Positions 26,308 through 34,399 of a stretch of 64,000 nt of DNA are shown piece by piece. The stretch lies in contig NZ_JALGRF010000016.1 of NCBI RefSeq assembly GCF_022815725.1, forward strand, positions 79,975-143,974. Direction: 5' to 3'. The position numbers were made by a program, and so were the translations under genes. The DNA is from Streptomyces sp. APSN-46.1. GTDB taxonomy: Bacteria; Actinomycetota; Actinomycetes; Streptomycetales; Streptomycetaceae. Below the pieces are notes generated by a model. That model was not told the origin of the DNA. It saw only the letters and a list, made by a program, of their open reading frames with translations, and made no database searches. Each line of letters starts with the position of its first letter. Positions within the stretch are counted from its first letter, which is position 1.

Positions 26308-27222
26308 TCAGACCCGCTGGTGCAGGCCCAGGTTCTCGTAGATCTCGAGAGTCGCCGTGGAATTGTTCAGCGTGATGAAGTGCAGCCCCGGGACACCCTC
26401 GGACAGCAGCCGCGCGCAGAACTCCGTGGCGAACTCGATGCCAATGGAGCGTACAGCGGCCGGGTCGTCCTTGACGGCGAGCATGCGCTCTTTCACGGCG
26501 TCCGGGAAGACTGCGGTGCTGAGTTGGGGCAATCGGTCGAGCTGCTTGATTCCCACAACAGGCATGACCTCGGGGATGATCGGGGTCTCGCAGCCCGCCT
26601 TTACGACGCTGTCGCGGAGCCGCAGATAATTCTCCGGACCGAAGAACATCTGGGTGATCGCATAGTCGGCGCCCGCGCGGCACTTGTCCACGAAGTGACG
26701 GATGTCCGAATCCCAGTCCTCCGAACGGGGGTGCATCTCGGGGAAGGCCGCGACGCCGACGCAGAAGTCGCCGGACTCCTTGAGGAGGCGGACCAGGTCG
26801 GCCGCGTAGTCCACGCCCTCGGGGTGCTTCACCCAGGGGCCCATGGGGTCGCCCGGCGGGTCCCCGCGCAGCGCGAGCATGTTGCGGATGCCCGCGTCGG
26901 CGAACTGCCCGATGACGTGGCGCAGCTCCGCGACGGAGTGGTCCACGGCGGTGAGGTGCGCGACCGGGGTCAGCGTGGTGTTCGCGGCGATCTGTTCGGT
27001 GGCGCGGACGGTGCCGCCGCGAGTGGAGCCGCCGGCTCCGTACGTGACGGAGACGAAGCTGGGGGCCACCGCCTCGATCCGGCGGAGCGCCTCCCAGAGG
27101 TTGCGCTCGCCCTTCTCGGTCTTGGGGGCCCAGAACTCGAATGAGTACGAGCTCCCGGACGCGAGGAGATCGCGGACCGTGTGCGCACGATCCGACCAGG
27201 TGGAAGCGGTACCAAGGGCCAT
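26308..27222 (-). CDS. metF: Methylenetetrahydrofolate reductase
   Basis: 304 aa flavoprotein reducing 5,10-methylene-THF to 5-methyl-THF for methionine synthesis. The TIM barrel shows SFEFWAPKTEKGE near residue 27, VTYGAGGS near residue 60, LRGDPPGD near residue 120 and the ITQMFF strand. TAACCT (27234-27229) lies 6 nt before the ATG and there is no Shine-Dalgarno, so it is probably leaderless. No B12 riboswitch or SAM riboswitch is apparent upstream. Confidence 0.95.
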   Translation of the reverse strand: MALGTASTWSDRAHTVRDLLASGSSYSFEFWAPKTEKGERNLWEALRRIEAVAPSFVSVTYGAGGSTRGGTVRATEQIAANTTLTPVAHLTAVDHSVAELRHVIGQFADAGIRNMLALRGDPPGDPMGPWVKHPEGVDYAADLVRLLKESGDFCVGVAAFPEMHPRSEDWDSDIRHFVDKCRAGADYAITQMFFGPENYLRLRDSVVKAGCETPIIPEVMPVVGIKQLDRLPQLSTAVFPDAVKERMLAVKDDPAAVRSIGIEFATEFCARLLSEGVPGLHFITLNNSTATLEIYENLGLHQRV

Positions 27223-27326
27223 ACGGGCAGGTTAGACGTGGCCCGGCGTCCGCCGAAGCGGCGTCCGCCCATTGGACACGTTTTTGGACACCTAGGGGGA
27301 GGGCGGCCGGGCCGTGCTCCCGATGC

Positions 27327-27965
27327 CTAGGCCAGGCGGGCCTGTACGCGCTTGGCCAGGTCGGCGGCCGCGGCACCGGGGTCGGAGGCCTCGGTGAGGG
27401 CGCGTACGACGACGATTCGGGTGGCTCCGGCGTCGAGGACCATGTCCAGATTCGTTTGGTCGATGCCGCCGATCGCGAACCACGGACGGGCCTGGGCGAG
27501 GGAGGCCGCGTAGCGGACGAGGCCGAGGCCGGGGGCGTGGCGGCCGGGCTTGGTGGGGGTGGGCCAGCAGGGGCCGGTGCAGAAGTAGTCCACGCCGGGC
27601 TCGGCGACGGCGGCGTCCACCTCGGACTCGGCGTGGCAGGACCGCCCGATGAGCACTCCCTCGCGGAGGATCGCCCGGGCGGCGGGTACGGGGATGTCGC
27701 CCTGGCCGAGGTGCAGGACGTCGGCGCCGATGGCGTGCGCGACGTCGGCGCGGTCGTTGACGGCGAGCAGCTTGCCGTGCCGGCGGGCCGCCTCGGCGAA
27801 GACCTGGAGGTGTTCGAGCTCCTCGCCCGCCTCCATGCCCTTGTCGCGGAGCTGGACGATGTCCACTCCGCCCGCGAGGACGGCGTCGAGGAACTCGGGG
27901 AGGTCACCCTGCCGCTTGCGGGCGTCCGTGCACAGGTAGAGCCGGGCGTCGGACAGCTGCTGCAT
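27327..27965 (-). CDS. thiE: Thiamine-phosphate synthase
   Basis: 212 aa. It couples HMP-pyrophosphate to the thiazole phosphate, giving thiamine monophosphate. The TIM-barrel blocks VDIVQLRDKGM, LAVNDRADVAHAIGADVLHL and GQGDIP are typical. The segment CTGPCWPTPTKPG corresponds to the pyrophosphate loop, and FAIGGI closes the barrel. It sits alone on the minus strand, about 2 kb from thiOSG, and no riboswitch lies in its short leader. Confidence 0.94.
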   Translation of the reverse strand: MQQLSDARLYLCTDARKRQGDLPEFLDAVLAGGVDIVQLRDKGMEAGEELEHLQVFAEAARRHGKLLAVNDRADVAHAIGADVLHLGQGDIPVPAARAILREGVLIGRSCHAESEVDAAVAEPGVDYFCTGPCWPTPTKPGRHAPGLGLVRYAASLAQARPWFAIGGIDQTNLDMVLDAGATRIVVVRALTEASDPGAAAADLAKRVQARLA

Positions 27966-27986
27966 GGATTACCCCCGGGTGGTGGC

Positions 27987-28020
27987 GGTGTACGGGCCCG
28001 AGCGCTCGGGCCCGTACACC
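27987..28020. terminator. 34-bp perfect palindrome, probable terminator
   Basis: Perfect 17-bp arms around GAGC|GCTC, with no loop bases needed in DNA. It lies just after the Rv2175c-like gene stop (28043) and 22 nt before the thiE start, so it should stop read-through into thiE or force re-initiation. Confidence 0.75.
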
Positions 28021-28042
28021 GGTGGAGCGGATGCGGATCAGG

Positions 28043-28414
28043 TCAGAGGGCAAGCGCCTGAGCGCGGCGCTTCACCTCCGTGCCGCGATTCTCGCTCAGC
28101 GCCTGCGCGGGGGTGCCGGGCAGGGTCGGGTCGGGAGTGAACATCCACTCCAGGATCTCCTCGTCGGAGAAGCCGTCGTCGCGGAGCACGGTCAGCAGGC
28201 CGACGAGGCCCTTGACGACCTTGTCGCCGTCGATGAAGGGGGCGGGCACCTGAAGGGAGCGGTTCTCGCCGCGGCGCACGGCGAGAAGCTGACCTTCCTT
28301 GACCATCTGGCGGACCCGTGTCACCTCGATGTCGAGCATCTCCGCGATGTCGGGGAGGTACAGCCAGTTGGGGACAAGGGCATCGATCTTTGCGTCAATC
28401 TCGGTCACGGGCAC
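28043..28414 (-). CDS. Rv2175c-like winged-helix DNA-binding protein
   Basis: 123 aa. A MerR-like winged helix is visible in NWLYLPDIAEMLDIEVTRV and VRQMVKEGQLLAVRR. A helical C-terminal region with DDGFSDEEILEWMFTPD follows. In M. tuberculosis, Rv2175c binds DNA and is phosphorylated by the neighbouring kinase PknL; here a PASTA kinase lies about 6 kb away. The start is GTG 28414 or the in-frame GTG two codons later. Confidence 0.85.
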   Translation of the reverse strand: MPVTEIDAKIDALVPNWLYLPDIAEMLDIEVTRVRQMVKEGQLLAVRRGENRSLQVPAPFIDGDKVVKGLVGLLTVLRDDGFSDEEILEWMFTPDPTLPGTPAQALSENRGTEVKRRAQALAL

Positions 28415-28463
28415 AAGCCTGCCACCTCGGACTCGCCGCCGGTACCTGACCCCGTCCGTCCGT

Positions 28464-28560
28464 GGCGCCGGGGCCCCGCCCCGGGCCCCCGGCGCCTCAA
28501 TCGCCCAAGACCAGCCTCGCCGGCGTTTGAGGCGCGGGTCCGGGCGGAGCCCGGGCGGCC
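28464..28560. repeat. Dispersed palindromic repeat, single core copy
   Basis: Holds the family core GCCTCGCCGGCGTTTGAGGC (about 28514-28533), followed by CGGGTCCGGGCGGAGCCCGG. It is preceded by another GC hairpin (GGCGCCGGGG/CCCCGGCGCC-like). It lies between the convergent or tandem ends of the flavoprotein and the Rv2175c-like gene. Confidence 0.75.
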
Positions 28561-28561
28561 G

Positions 28562-29788
28562 TCAGGCCGAGGCCGACTTCAGCGGGATCCCGGGGTCCGC
28601 GACCTTGGCCGGGTCCACCGGGGTGGCGGCCTCGATCAGCTTGCGCCCCTGGGCCAGGTCGCGGGGGCGGCCCACCGCGAGGACCGCGACCAGGACCCCG
28701 GCGCGGAGCCAGCACACCGACCAGGTGTCCTCGGCCGGGTCGCCCCGCCACAGCAGGGTGTCCGCCCCGCCGTGGTGGCCCGCGTACTGGACGAAGCGGC
28801 CGAACTGCTCCGACCAGAAGTACGGCACCGGGTCGTAGACCCGCTCCCCGTCCCCGAGGATGTTCGCCGCGACCACCCTCGGGCCCTGCAGCGCGTTGTC
28901 CCAGTGGTGCACGAGCAGCCGCGTCCCGTACCGCTCCGAGGGGAACGACGCGCAGTCGCCCACCGCGTACACGCCGGGCACGGAGGTCCGCAGGTGGGCG
29001 TCGGCCGTGACCGAGCCGTCCGGCCCCAGCTCGACGCCCGTACCGGCCAGCCAGCGCGTGGCCGGGCGGGCTCCGACGCCCACGACCACCGCGCCCGCCG
29101 GCAGCTCGCGGCCGTCTTCCAGCCGGACCCGGCCCGGCGTCACGGAGGCCACCTTCACGCCGGTCAGCAGGGTCGCGCCGGCCTCCTCGTACCACCGCGC
29201 CATCGGAGCCGCGACCTCCGCGGGCAGCGAGCCCGCGAGCACCCGGTCCGCCGCCTCGACGACCGTCACCTCGCAGCCCGCCTGCCGCGCCGCCGTGGCG
29301 AACTCCGCGCCGATCCAGCCCGCCCCGACGACCACCATGGCCGGCGCCGCCGCCAGCACCGGGCGCAGCCGCGCCGCGTCGTCCAGGGTCCGCAGCAGGT
29401 GCACGCCCGGGACGCCCTCCGCCCCGGGCAGGTTCAGCGGTTCTGCGCCGGTCGCCAGCACGAGGACCCCGTACGGGACCGGGCCCGCCTCCGTGTCCAG
29501 CTCGCGTTCGGCTGCCCGCAGGCCGGTGACCTCCACGCCGAGGCGAAGCTCGATGCCGAGGCCCTCGAAGTCCACGTCGAACGCGGAGTCCTCGGCCTTG
29601 CCGAGCAGCACCGCCTTCGACAGCGGGGGCCGATCGTAGGGCTGGTGGGGTTCGGCGCCCAGCAGGGTGACGGGGCCGGCGTAGCCCTGTTCCCGCAGGG
29701 CCACCGCGGTCTGCACCCCGGCCATTCCGGCGCCGGCGATGACGACACCGCTCTGAGTCTGTTCCGTCTGCTCGCTCACCCGGCCCAC
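28562..29788 (-). CDS. Ferredoxin reductase-type NAD(P)/FAD oxidoreductase
   Basis: 408 aa with two dinucleotide folds: FAD site VIAGAGMAGVQTAVALREQG near residue 16 and NAD(P) site VVVGAGWIGAEFATAARQAG near residue 150. YAVGDCASF completes FAD binding near residue 275. The RPPLSK motif near residue 53 is typical of rubredoxin/ferredoxin reductases of oxygenase systems. No ferredoxin or P450 gene is adjacent. GTG 29788 has AGGAG upstream inside a small inverted repeat. Confidence 0.88.
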   Translation of the reverse strand: MGRVSEQTEQTQSGVVIAGAGMAGVQTAVALREQGYAGPVTLLGAEPHQPYDRPPLSKAVLLGKAEDSAFDVDFEGLGIELRLGVEVTGLRAAERELDTEAGPVPYGVLVLATGAEPLNLPGAEGVPGVHLLRTLDDAARLRPVLAAAPAMVVVGAGWIGAEFATAARQAGCEVTVVEAADRVLAGSLPAEVAAPMARWYEEAGATLLTGVKVASVTPGRVRLEDGRELPAGAVVVGVGARPATRWLAGTGVELGPDGSVTADAHLRTSVPGVYAVGDCASFPSERYGTRLLVHHWDNALQGPRVVAANILGDGERVYDPVPYFWSEQFGRFVQYAGHHGGADTLLWRGDPAEDTWSVCWLRAGVLVAVLAVGRPRDLAQGRKLIEAATPVDPAKVADPGIPLKSASA

Positions 29789-29796
29789 CCTAATCT

Positions 29797-29813
29797 CCTG
29801 ACGACCCGTCAGG
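29797..29813. promoter_or_regulatory. Inverted repeat over the flavoprotein ribosome site
   Basis: CCTGACG and CGTCAGG flank ACC. On the minus strand the 3' arm runs into the AGGAG preceding GTG 29788, so a hairpin could hide the ribosome site, or the DNA could be an operator. Confidence 0.4.
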
Positions 29814-29902
29814 AATAGCGGGCGGGAACAGCGCCGGGCACCGGCCCGGGGAGGCAGCCTTACCCGGGGTCGGCGCCGGGGTTAGTCTGGCCACCGTACC
29901 TA

Positions 29903-29993
29903 TCGCGGGAGTCCGGACGTACCGGGCTGAGAGGGAGGCTGGCCGGCCTCCGACCGTACGAACCTGATCCGGGTCATGCCGGCGAAGGGAGGG
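29903..29993 (+). ncRNA. TPP riboswitch controlling thiO-thiS-thiG
   Basis: The conserved aptamer words are present in order: CGCGGGAGTCC, GGGCTGAGAGGG, CCTGATCCGGGTCATGCCGG and CGAAGGGA. This matches the THI-box consensus. It ends about 12 nt before the thiO ATG and overlaps the purine-rich GAAGGGAGGGG ribosome site, so control is probably at translation initiation. Confidence 0.95.
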
Positions 29994-30004
29994 GCTGGAC
30001 GCCC

Positions 30005-31174
30005 ATGCACTCATCTCGGAAGGGATCCGACGTCCTCGTCATCGGGGGCGGGATCATCGGCCTGGTCACCGCCTGGCGGGCGGCACGGCGCGGGCTGCGC
30101 ACCGTACTGGCCGACCCGGCGCCCGGCGGCGGCGCCGCCCAGGTCGCGGCCGGCATGCTCGCCGCCGTCACCGAGCTGCACTACGGCGAGGAGACCCTGC
30201 TGGGCCTCAATCTCGCCTCCGCCGCCCGCTACCCCGCGTTCGCCGCCGAGCTCGCCGACGCCAGCGGCGGTCTGGACATCGGCTACCGCGCCTGCGGCAC
30301 CCTCGCCGTGGCCCTCGACGCCGACGACCGCCTCCACCTGCGCGAGCTGCACGCCCTCCAGCGCCGCTGCGGCCTGGACTCCGAGTGGCTCACCGGCCGC
30401 GAGTGCCGCCGCCTGGAGCCGATGCTGGCCCCGGGCGTCCGGGGCGGCCTGCGCGTGGACGGCGACCACCAGGTGGATCCGCGCCGGCTGGCGGCCGCGC
30501 TGCTGGCCGCCTGCGAGCGCGCCGGCGTGGAGATCCGCCGGGCGAGCGCCGAGCGGCTGCTCGTCAGCGCCGACCGGGCCGTCGGCGTACTGCTCGACGA
30601 CGGTACGGAGCCGCGCGCCGACCAGGTGGTGCTGGCCGCGGGCTCGCTCAGCGGCCGGCTGGCCGGCGTACCGCCGGAGGTGGTGCCCCCCGTCCGGCCG
30701 GTGAAGGGGCAGGTGCTGCGGCTGACCGTGCCGCCCGCGTACGCGCCGTTCCTGTCCCGGACCGTACGGGCCGTCGTGCGCGGCAGCCACGTCTACCTGG
30801 TCCCGCGCGAGAACGGCGAACTGGTCGTCGGCGCCACGAGCGAGGAACTCGGCTGGGACACCACGGTCACCGCGGGCGGGGTGTACGAGCTCCTGCGCGA
30901 CGCCCACGAGTTGGTGCCCGGCATCACCGAACTCCCGCTGACCGAGACCCGGGCGGGGCTGCGGCCCGGCTCACCGGACAACGCGCCGCTGCTCGGCCCG
31001 ACCGACCTGCCGGGCCTGCACCTGGCCACCGGGCACTACCGCAACGGGGTGCTGCTCACCCCGCTCACCGGCGATGTGATGGCGGAGCTGCTGGCCACCG
31101 GCGAACTGCCGGAGGTCGCACGCCCCTTCACCCCACGTCGTTTCACCCCGGCACTTCAGGAGTCGTACCGATGA
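30005..31174 (+). CDS. thiO: Glycine oxidase ThiO
   Basis: 389 aa FAD enzyme that oxidises glycine to the imine (dehydroglycine) used for thiazole formation. The FAD-binding N-terminus is DVLVIGGGIIGLVTAWRAA. The DAO-family C-terminus has TRAGLRPGSPDNAPLLGP and HYRNGVLLTPLTG. It is the first gene after the TPP riboswitch and its stop overlaps the thiS ATG (ATGA). Confidence 0.95.
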   Translation: MHSSRKGSDVLVIGGGIIGLVTAWRAARRGLRTVLADPAPGGGAAQVAAGMLAAVTELHYGEETLLGLNLASAARYPAFAAELADASGGLDIGYRACGTLAVALDADDRLHLRELHALQRRCGLDSEWLTGRECRRLEPMLAPGVRGGLRVDGDHQVDPRRLAAALLAACERAGVEIRRASAERLLVSADRAVGVLLDDGTEPRADQVVLAAGSLSGRLAGVPPEVVPPVRPVKGQVLRLTVPPAYAPFLSRTVRAVVRGSHVYLVPRENGELVVGATSEELGWDTTVTAGGVYELLRDAHELVPGITELPLTETRAGLRPGSPDNAPLLGPTDLPGLHLATGHYRNGVLLTPLTGDVMAELLATGELPEVARPFTPRRFTPALQESYR

Positions 31175-31386
31175 CCCTCTCCTCCGTCTCCGTCTCCGTC
31201 AACGGCGAGCCGCGCGAGGTCGCGGCCGGCACCACCCTGGACGCGGTGGTCGCCACGCTGACAGCGGCCCCCTCCGGGGTGGCCGCCGCGCTCAACGAGA
31301 CCGTGGTCCCGCGCGGGCAGTGGCCGCTCACGCCGGTGGGCCAGGGCGACCGGGTCGAGATCCTCACCGCGGTCCAGGGGGGCTGA
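31171..31386 (+). CDS. thiS: Sulfur carrier protein ThiS
   Basis: 71 aa ubiquitin-like protein that carries sulfur as a C-terminal thiocarboxylate for thiazole synthesis. It begins with SVSVNGEPREVAAGTTL and ends in the required Gly-Gly (AVQGG). LNETVVPRGQWPLTPVGQGD is the conserved middle. Translation is coupled to thiO by ATGA at 31171-31174. Confidence 0.95.
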   Translation: MTLSSVSVSVNGEPREVAAGTTLDAVVATLTAAPSGVAAALNETVVPRGQWPLTPVGQGDRVEILTAVQGG

Positions 31387-31389
31387 ACT

Positions 31390-32193
31390 ATGGCTGACGA
31401 CGTCTTCACGCTGGGCGGCCGGACCTTCTCCTCCCGTCTGATCATGGGTACCGGCGGGGCCCCGAGCCTCGACGTCCTGGAGCGCGCGCTGGTCGCGTCC
31501 GGCACCGAGCTCACGACGGTGGCGATGCGCCGGCTGGACCCGACCGTGCAGGGCTCGGTCCTGTCGGTCCTGAACCGGCTGGGCATCTCCGTACTCCCCA
31601 ACACGGCGGGCTGCTTCACGGCGGGCGAGGCCGTCCTGACCGCCCGGCTGGCCCGCGAGGCCCTGGGCACCGACTGGATCAAGCTGGAGGTCGTCGCGGA
31701 CGAGCGGACCCTGCTGCCGGACGGGGTGGAGCTGCTGGACGCCGCCGAGACCCTGGTGGACGAGGGGTTCACGGTGCTGCCCTACACGAACGACGACCCG
31801 GTGCTCGCGCGGAAGCTGGAGGACGTGGGCTGCGCGGCGATCATGCCGCTGGGGTCGCCGATCGGGTCCGGGATGGGGATCCGCAACCCGCACAACTTCG
31901 AGCTGATCGCGGAGCGGGCGGAGGTTCCGGTGATCCTGGACGCGGGGGCGGGCACGGCGTCCGACGTCGCCCTGGCCATGGAACTCGGCTGCGCCGCGGT
32001 GATGCTGGCCTCTGCGGTGACGCGGGCGCGGGAGCCGGTGCTGATGGCTGCCGCGATGCGGGACGCCGTCTCGGCGGGGCGGCTGGCCCACCGCGCGGGC
32101 CGCATCCCCCAGCGCCGCTTCGCGGAGCCCTCCTCCCCCACCACTGGCCGCGCCACCCTCGACCCGGAACACCCGGCGTTCTGGCCTTCCTGA
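31390..32193 (+). CDS. thiG: Thiazole synthase ThiG
   Basis: 267 aa TIM-barrel enzyme that forms thiazole phosphate from DXP, dehydroglycine and ThiS-thiocarboxylate. The lysine-bearing WIKLEVVAD (imine-forming Lys) is near residue 100. MPLGSPIGSGMGIRNP and LDAGAGTASD are the diagnostic C-terminal blocks. It starts 4 nt after thiS. ThiF or another ThiS adenylating enzyme is not in this window. Confidence 0.96.
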   Translation: MADDVFTLGGRTFSSRLIMGTGGAPSLDVLERALVASGTELTTVAMRRLDPTVQGSVLSVLNRLGISVLPNTAGCFTAGEAVLTARLAREALGTDWIKLEVVADERTLLPDGVELLDAAETLVDEGFTVLPYTNDDPVLARKLEDVGCAAIMPLGSPIGSGMGIRNPHNFELIAERAEVPVILDAGAGTASDVALAMELGCAAVMLASAVTRAREPVLMAAAMRDAVSAGRLAHRAGRIPQRRFAEPSSPTTGRATLDPEHPAFWPS

Positions 32194-32380
32194 CGCGCCG
32201 CTCGCGCGGCTCGGCGCTGGACCCGGGCCGGGGCCGGGGCCAGCCACGTGCCCGGGCCGTCCTGTTTGCCGGGGTCGGGGGGTGGCGGGGTCCCGGCTGG
32301 GCGGAATCAGAGAAGTCTTGGGGGTTTCCCGGCAGACCCATAGTCCGTCCCGGAGGCCGCGACTGCGGGTTGTTCGGACG

Positions 32381-32617
32381 TCAGTCGACGGGCCGGCGGA
32401 CGGAAGTCGTCGTGGCTCGAAGGGCCTCCGCCAGTTGCTCCACTACGTCAGCCCGGACCGTTCCGAGATCGACGTAGGGTCTGCCGGTCTGCGTGACCAA
32501 TGGCCGGACGCTGCTCCACGCGGCTTCGGTGACATCGAGGGACGCCAGGGCAGCTCGTATCGCTTCGGCGGCGTCAACGGCACGGCTTCGGCCGTCCCTC
32601 CAGGTCTGCATATCCAT
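32381..32617 (-). CDS. Small unknown protein, coupled to its upstream neighbour
   Basis: 78 aa from ATG 32617, whose A overlaps the TGA of the upstream gene (TGATG). An extended start at 32644 is possible. The sequence is predicted helical with an Ala-rich centre and a basic C-terminus; I recognise no family. It is the second gene of a two-gene minus-strand unit in the accessory island. Confidence 0.5.
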   Translation of the reverse strand: MDMQTWRDGRSRAVDAAEAIRAALASLDVTEAAWSSVRPLVTQTGRPYVDLGTVRADVVEQLAEALRATTTSVRRPVD

Positions 32618-32823
32618 CAGGCGACCGCGCTCTCGCCGGGGCAATGGCCCTCGTGCCTGTAGATCACGCCACGAGGGCCTGAGGTCTGGTCGATGGCCCC
32701 TCGACGGACGACGTCAAACGGCTTGATGCCGCGGCGGCACTCCGAGCACCGATGTCCGGGAGGAGCGTAGGTCACGTATTCCCATGGGCCTTGGCCCGTC
32801 ACCGTCTCCTTGGTGGTCGCCAT
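32617..32823 (-). CDS. Small Cys/His protein, probable zinc-binding
   Basis: 68 aa from ATG 32823 with GGGAGGG as ribosome site. Cys26 and Cys29 (CSEC) and the cluster His57-x2-His60-Cys61 could hold one zinc ion. I do not recognise the family. Upstream on the minus strand, TTGACC (near 32883) could serve as a -35 box. It is coupled to the next small gene by TGATG. Confidence 0.55.
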   Translation of the reverse strand: MATTKETVTGQGPWEYVTYAPPGHRCSECRRGIKPFDVVRRGAIDQTSGPRGVIYRHEGHCPGESAVA

Positions 32824-32903
32824 CGCGCCCTCCCGATTGCTTACGAGGTCGATGAGACGACCTTCACGGTTGTGCTGGTCAACTCCCGGTCCTGAGAGAC
32901 CGT

Positions 32904-33566
32904 TTGGTCTCGTGGGCCAGGCATGCACCGATGTTCTGTCCCTCGTCAGAGCGTTGGTACCGCGTTCCCAGGACGTTTGGGACGTTCCACCGTTACGGTT
33001 CGTTCCGTCCACCCACCGGGCCGGACAGAGAGATAGTCCAGGTCTTTCCCTATCGCTCGGCCGCGCCGGCAAGCCTCTGGAAGTCTCTGGTGACGAAGGC
33101 GCAGCGCGAGCTGGTATTCGCCGGGTACACCAACTACTTCCTGTGGCTGGAGCAGGCGAACCTGGCATCCGCCCTGCGGCGCAAGGCCCAGAGCGGATGC
33201 CGCGTGCGGTTCCTGATCGGCGACCCGAGCAGCCCGGTCACCACGGCAAGGGAAGCCGAGGAGGGCGTCCCGCTGACTCTGTCTACCCGCATCGCCGTGA
33301 CACTGAGCGAGCTGGAGAAACTGCGCGACGTCAGCGGTATCGAAGGCCGGTTCGAGACCGGTCACGTCAACCTTTCCGCCTTCCGCTTCGACGACGAGAT
33401 GATCGTTACCCCGATCCTGGCCCGCAGGGTTGGCCACGATTCGCCGATGATGCATCTACGACGCAGGCAGACGGACGGGATGTTCGACCGGTTCGCCGCC
33501 CATGTCGAAGAGCTGTGGAGCCGAGGACGCGACATTCGGGAGACGAGACAACATGGCCAGGCGTGA
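32904..33566 (+). pseudogene. PLD-like C-terminal domain, apparently missing its N-terminal HTH
   Basis: From about residue 45 the frame reads as a compact alpha/beta domain: IVQVFPYRSAAPASLWKSL, ELVFAGYTNYFLWLEQANL, then GCRVRFLIGDPSSPVT. I recall this from the C-terminal half of Streptomyces XRE-type regulators that precede NUDIX genes. The first 45 codons look unrelated and have no ribosome site, and no helix-turn-helix is found. I therefore read it as a 5'-truncated remnant, though a stand-alone version cannot be excluded. It overlaps the NUDIX gene by 14 nt. Confidence 0.5.
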
Positions 33567-34020
33567 CTACGAGGACGATCCCAACGCGCCCACGGCAAAC
33601 AGTCTGGTGCCTGCGGCATCAGCGGTCGTCGTCGATGAGGACGGCCGGGTGTTGTTGCAGCGGCGCACGGACAACGGGATGTGGGCACTCCCCGGCGGGA
33701 AGATGGAGCTCGGGGAGTCCATCGGTGACTGCGCGGTCCGGGAGACCTTCGAGGAGACCGGCATCACGGTCGAGATCACCGGAATCGTCGGGACGTACAC
33801 CAACCCCGGACACGTCTTCGCCTACGACGACGGCGAGGTCCGGCAGGAATTCTCGATCTGTCTTCTCGCCCGCCCTACCGGAGGCAAGCTCCGAACATCT
33901 GACGAGTCGTTCGAGGTGGCGTGGTTCACCCCCGAGGCCATCGACGATCTGCCGATGGTGCCCAGCATCCGTAAGCGCATCAATGATTGGCGAGCCGGAC
34001 TGGGTCCGGTCATTCGCTGA
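33553..34020 (+). CDS. NUDIX hydrolase
   Basis: 155 aa. The NUDIX box GX5EX7REX2EEXG is intact (GGKMELGESIGDCAVRETFE then ETGI near residue 50), preceded by the strand VLLQRRTDNGMWALPGG. The family hydrolyses nucleoside diphosphates linked to another moiety; the substrate is not predictable. The ATG lies inside the end of the preceding PLD-like frame, so translation may be coupled. It belongs to the accessory island. Confidence 0.85.
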   Translation: MARRDYEDDPNAPTANSLVPAASAVVVDEDGRVLLQRRTDNGMWALPGGKMELGESIGDCAVRETFEETGITVEITGIVGTYTNPGHVFAYDDGEVRQEFSICLLARPTGGKLRTSDESFEVAWFTPEAIDDLPMVPSIRKRINDWRAGLGPVIR

Positions 34021-34399
34021 CGCAGCCGAGGCGGAGGCAGTGTCCTCTGTCGCGGGCGGCTTTAGCCACCGACGGCCGCCGGACGCCGTCGGCGAGGAGC
34101 GCGTAGCGATCTGAGCGCCCACTCTCCCCCGAGGGGCTTGTGGTCGAGTTTTGGTGGGGGCTGGCCGCCTGCCAGGGCCCCAGCTCGGACCCGCCACCCG
34201 AAGGTTCCGCCGAGCAGGACGGCCCGGACCCGCCCCGTCGCCGAGGGGGCGGGTGGGCAAACACCGGCCGCGAGCGGGGGGCCGATGGGGTGAAGGCCCC
34301 GCACGCGTGTAGGACCGTACGCCCCCGCCCACGTCACAGGTGAGCTGCAAGGGACGGGACCCTGGCCGGGACGCCACCGTACGATCGTAGAATCGCCGG
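34021..34399. other. Intergenic region between the island and the PASTA kinase
   Basis: 379 nt without a credible gene; the open frames here lack ribosome sites and family signatures. At its right end TAGAAT (34388-34393) sits 6 nt before the kinase GTG and is probably its -10 box. Confidence 0.5.

Noticed and set aside
34010..34264. Minus-strand 84-codon frame in the spacer before the PASTA kinase
   Set aside because: No ribosome site, no family signature, and composition typical of an antisense shadow in GC-rich DNA.
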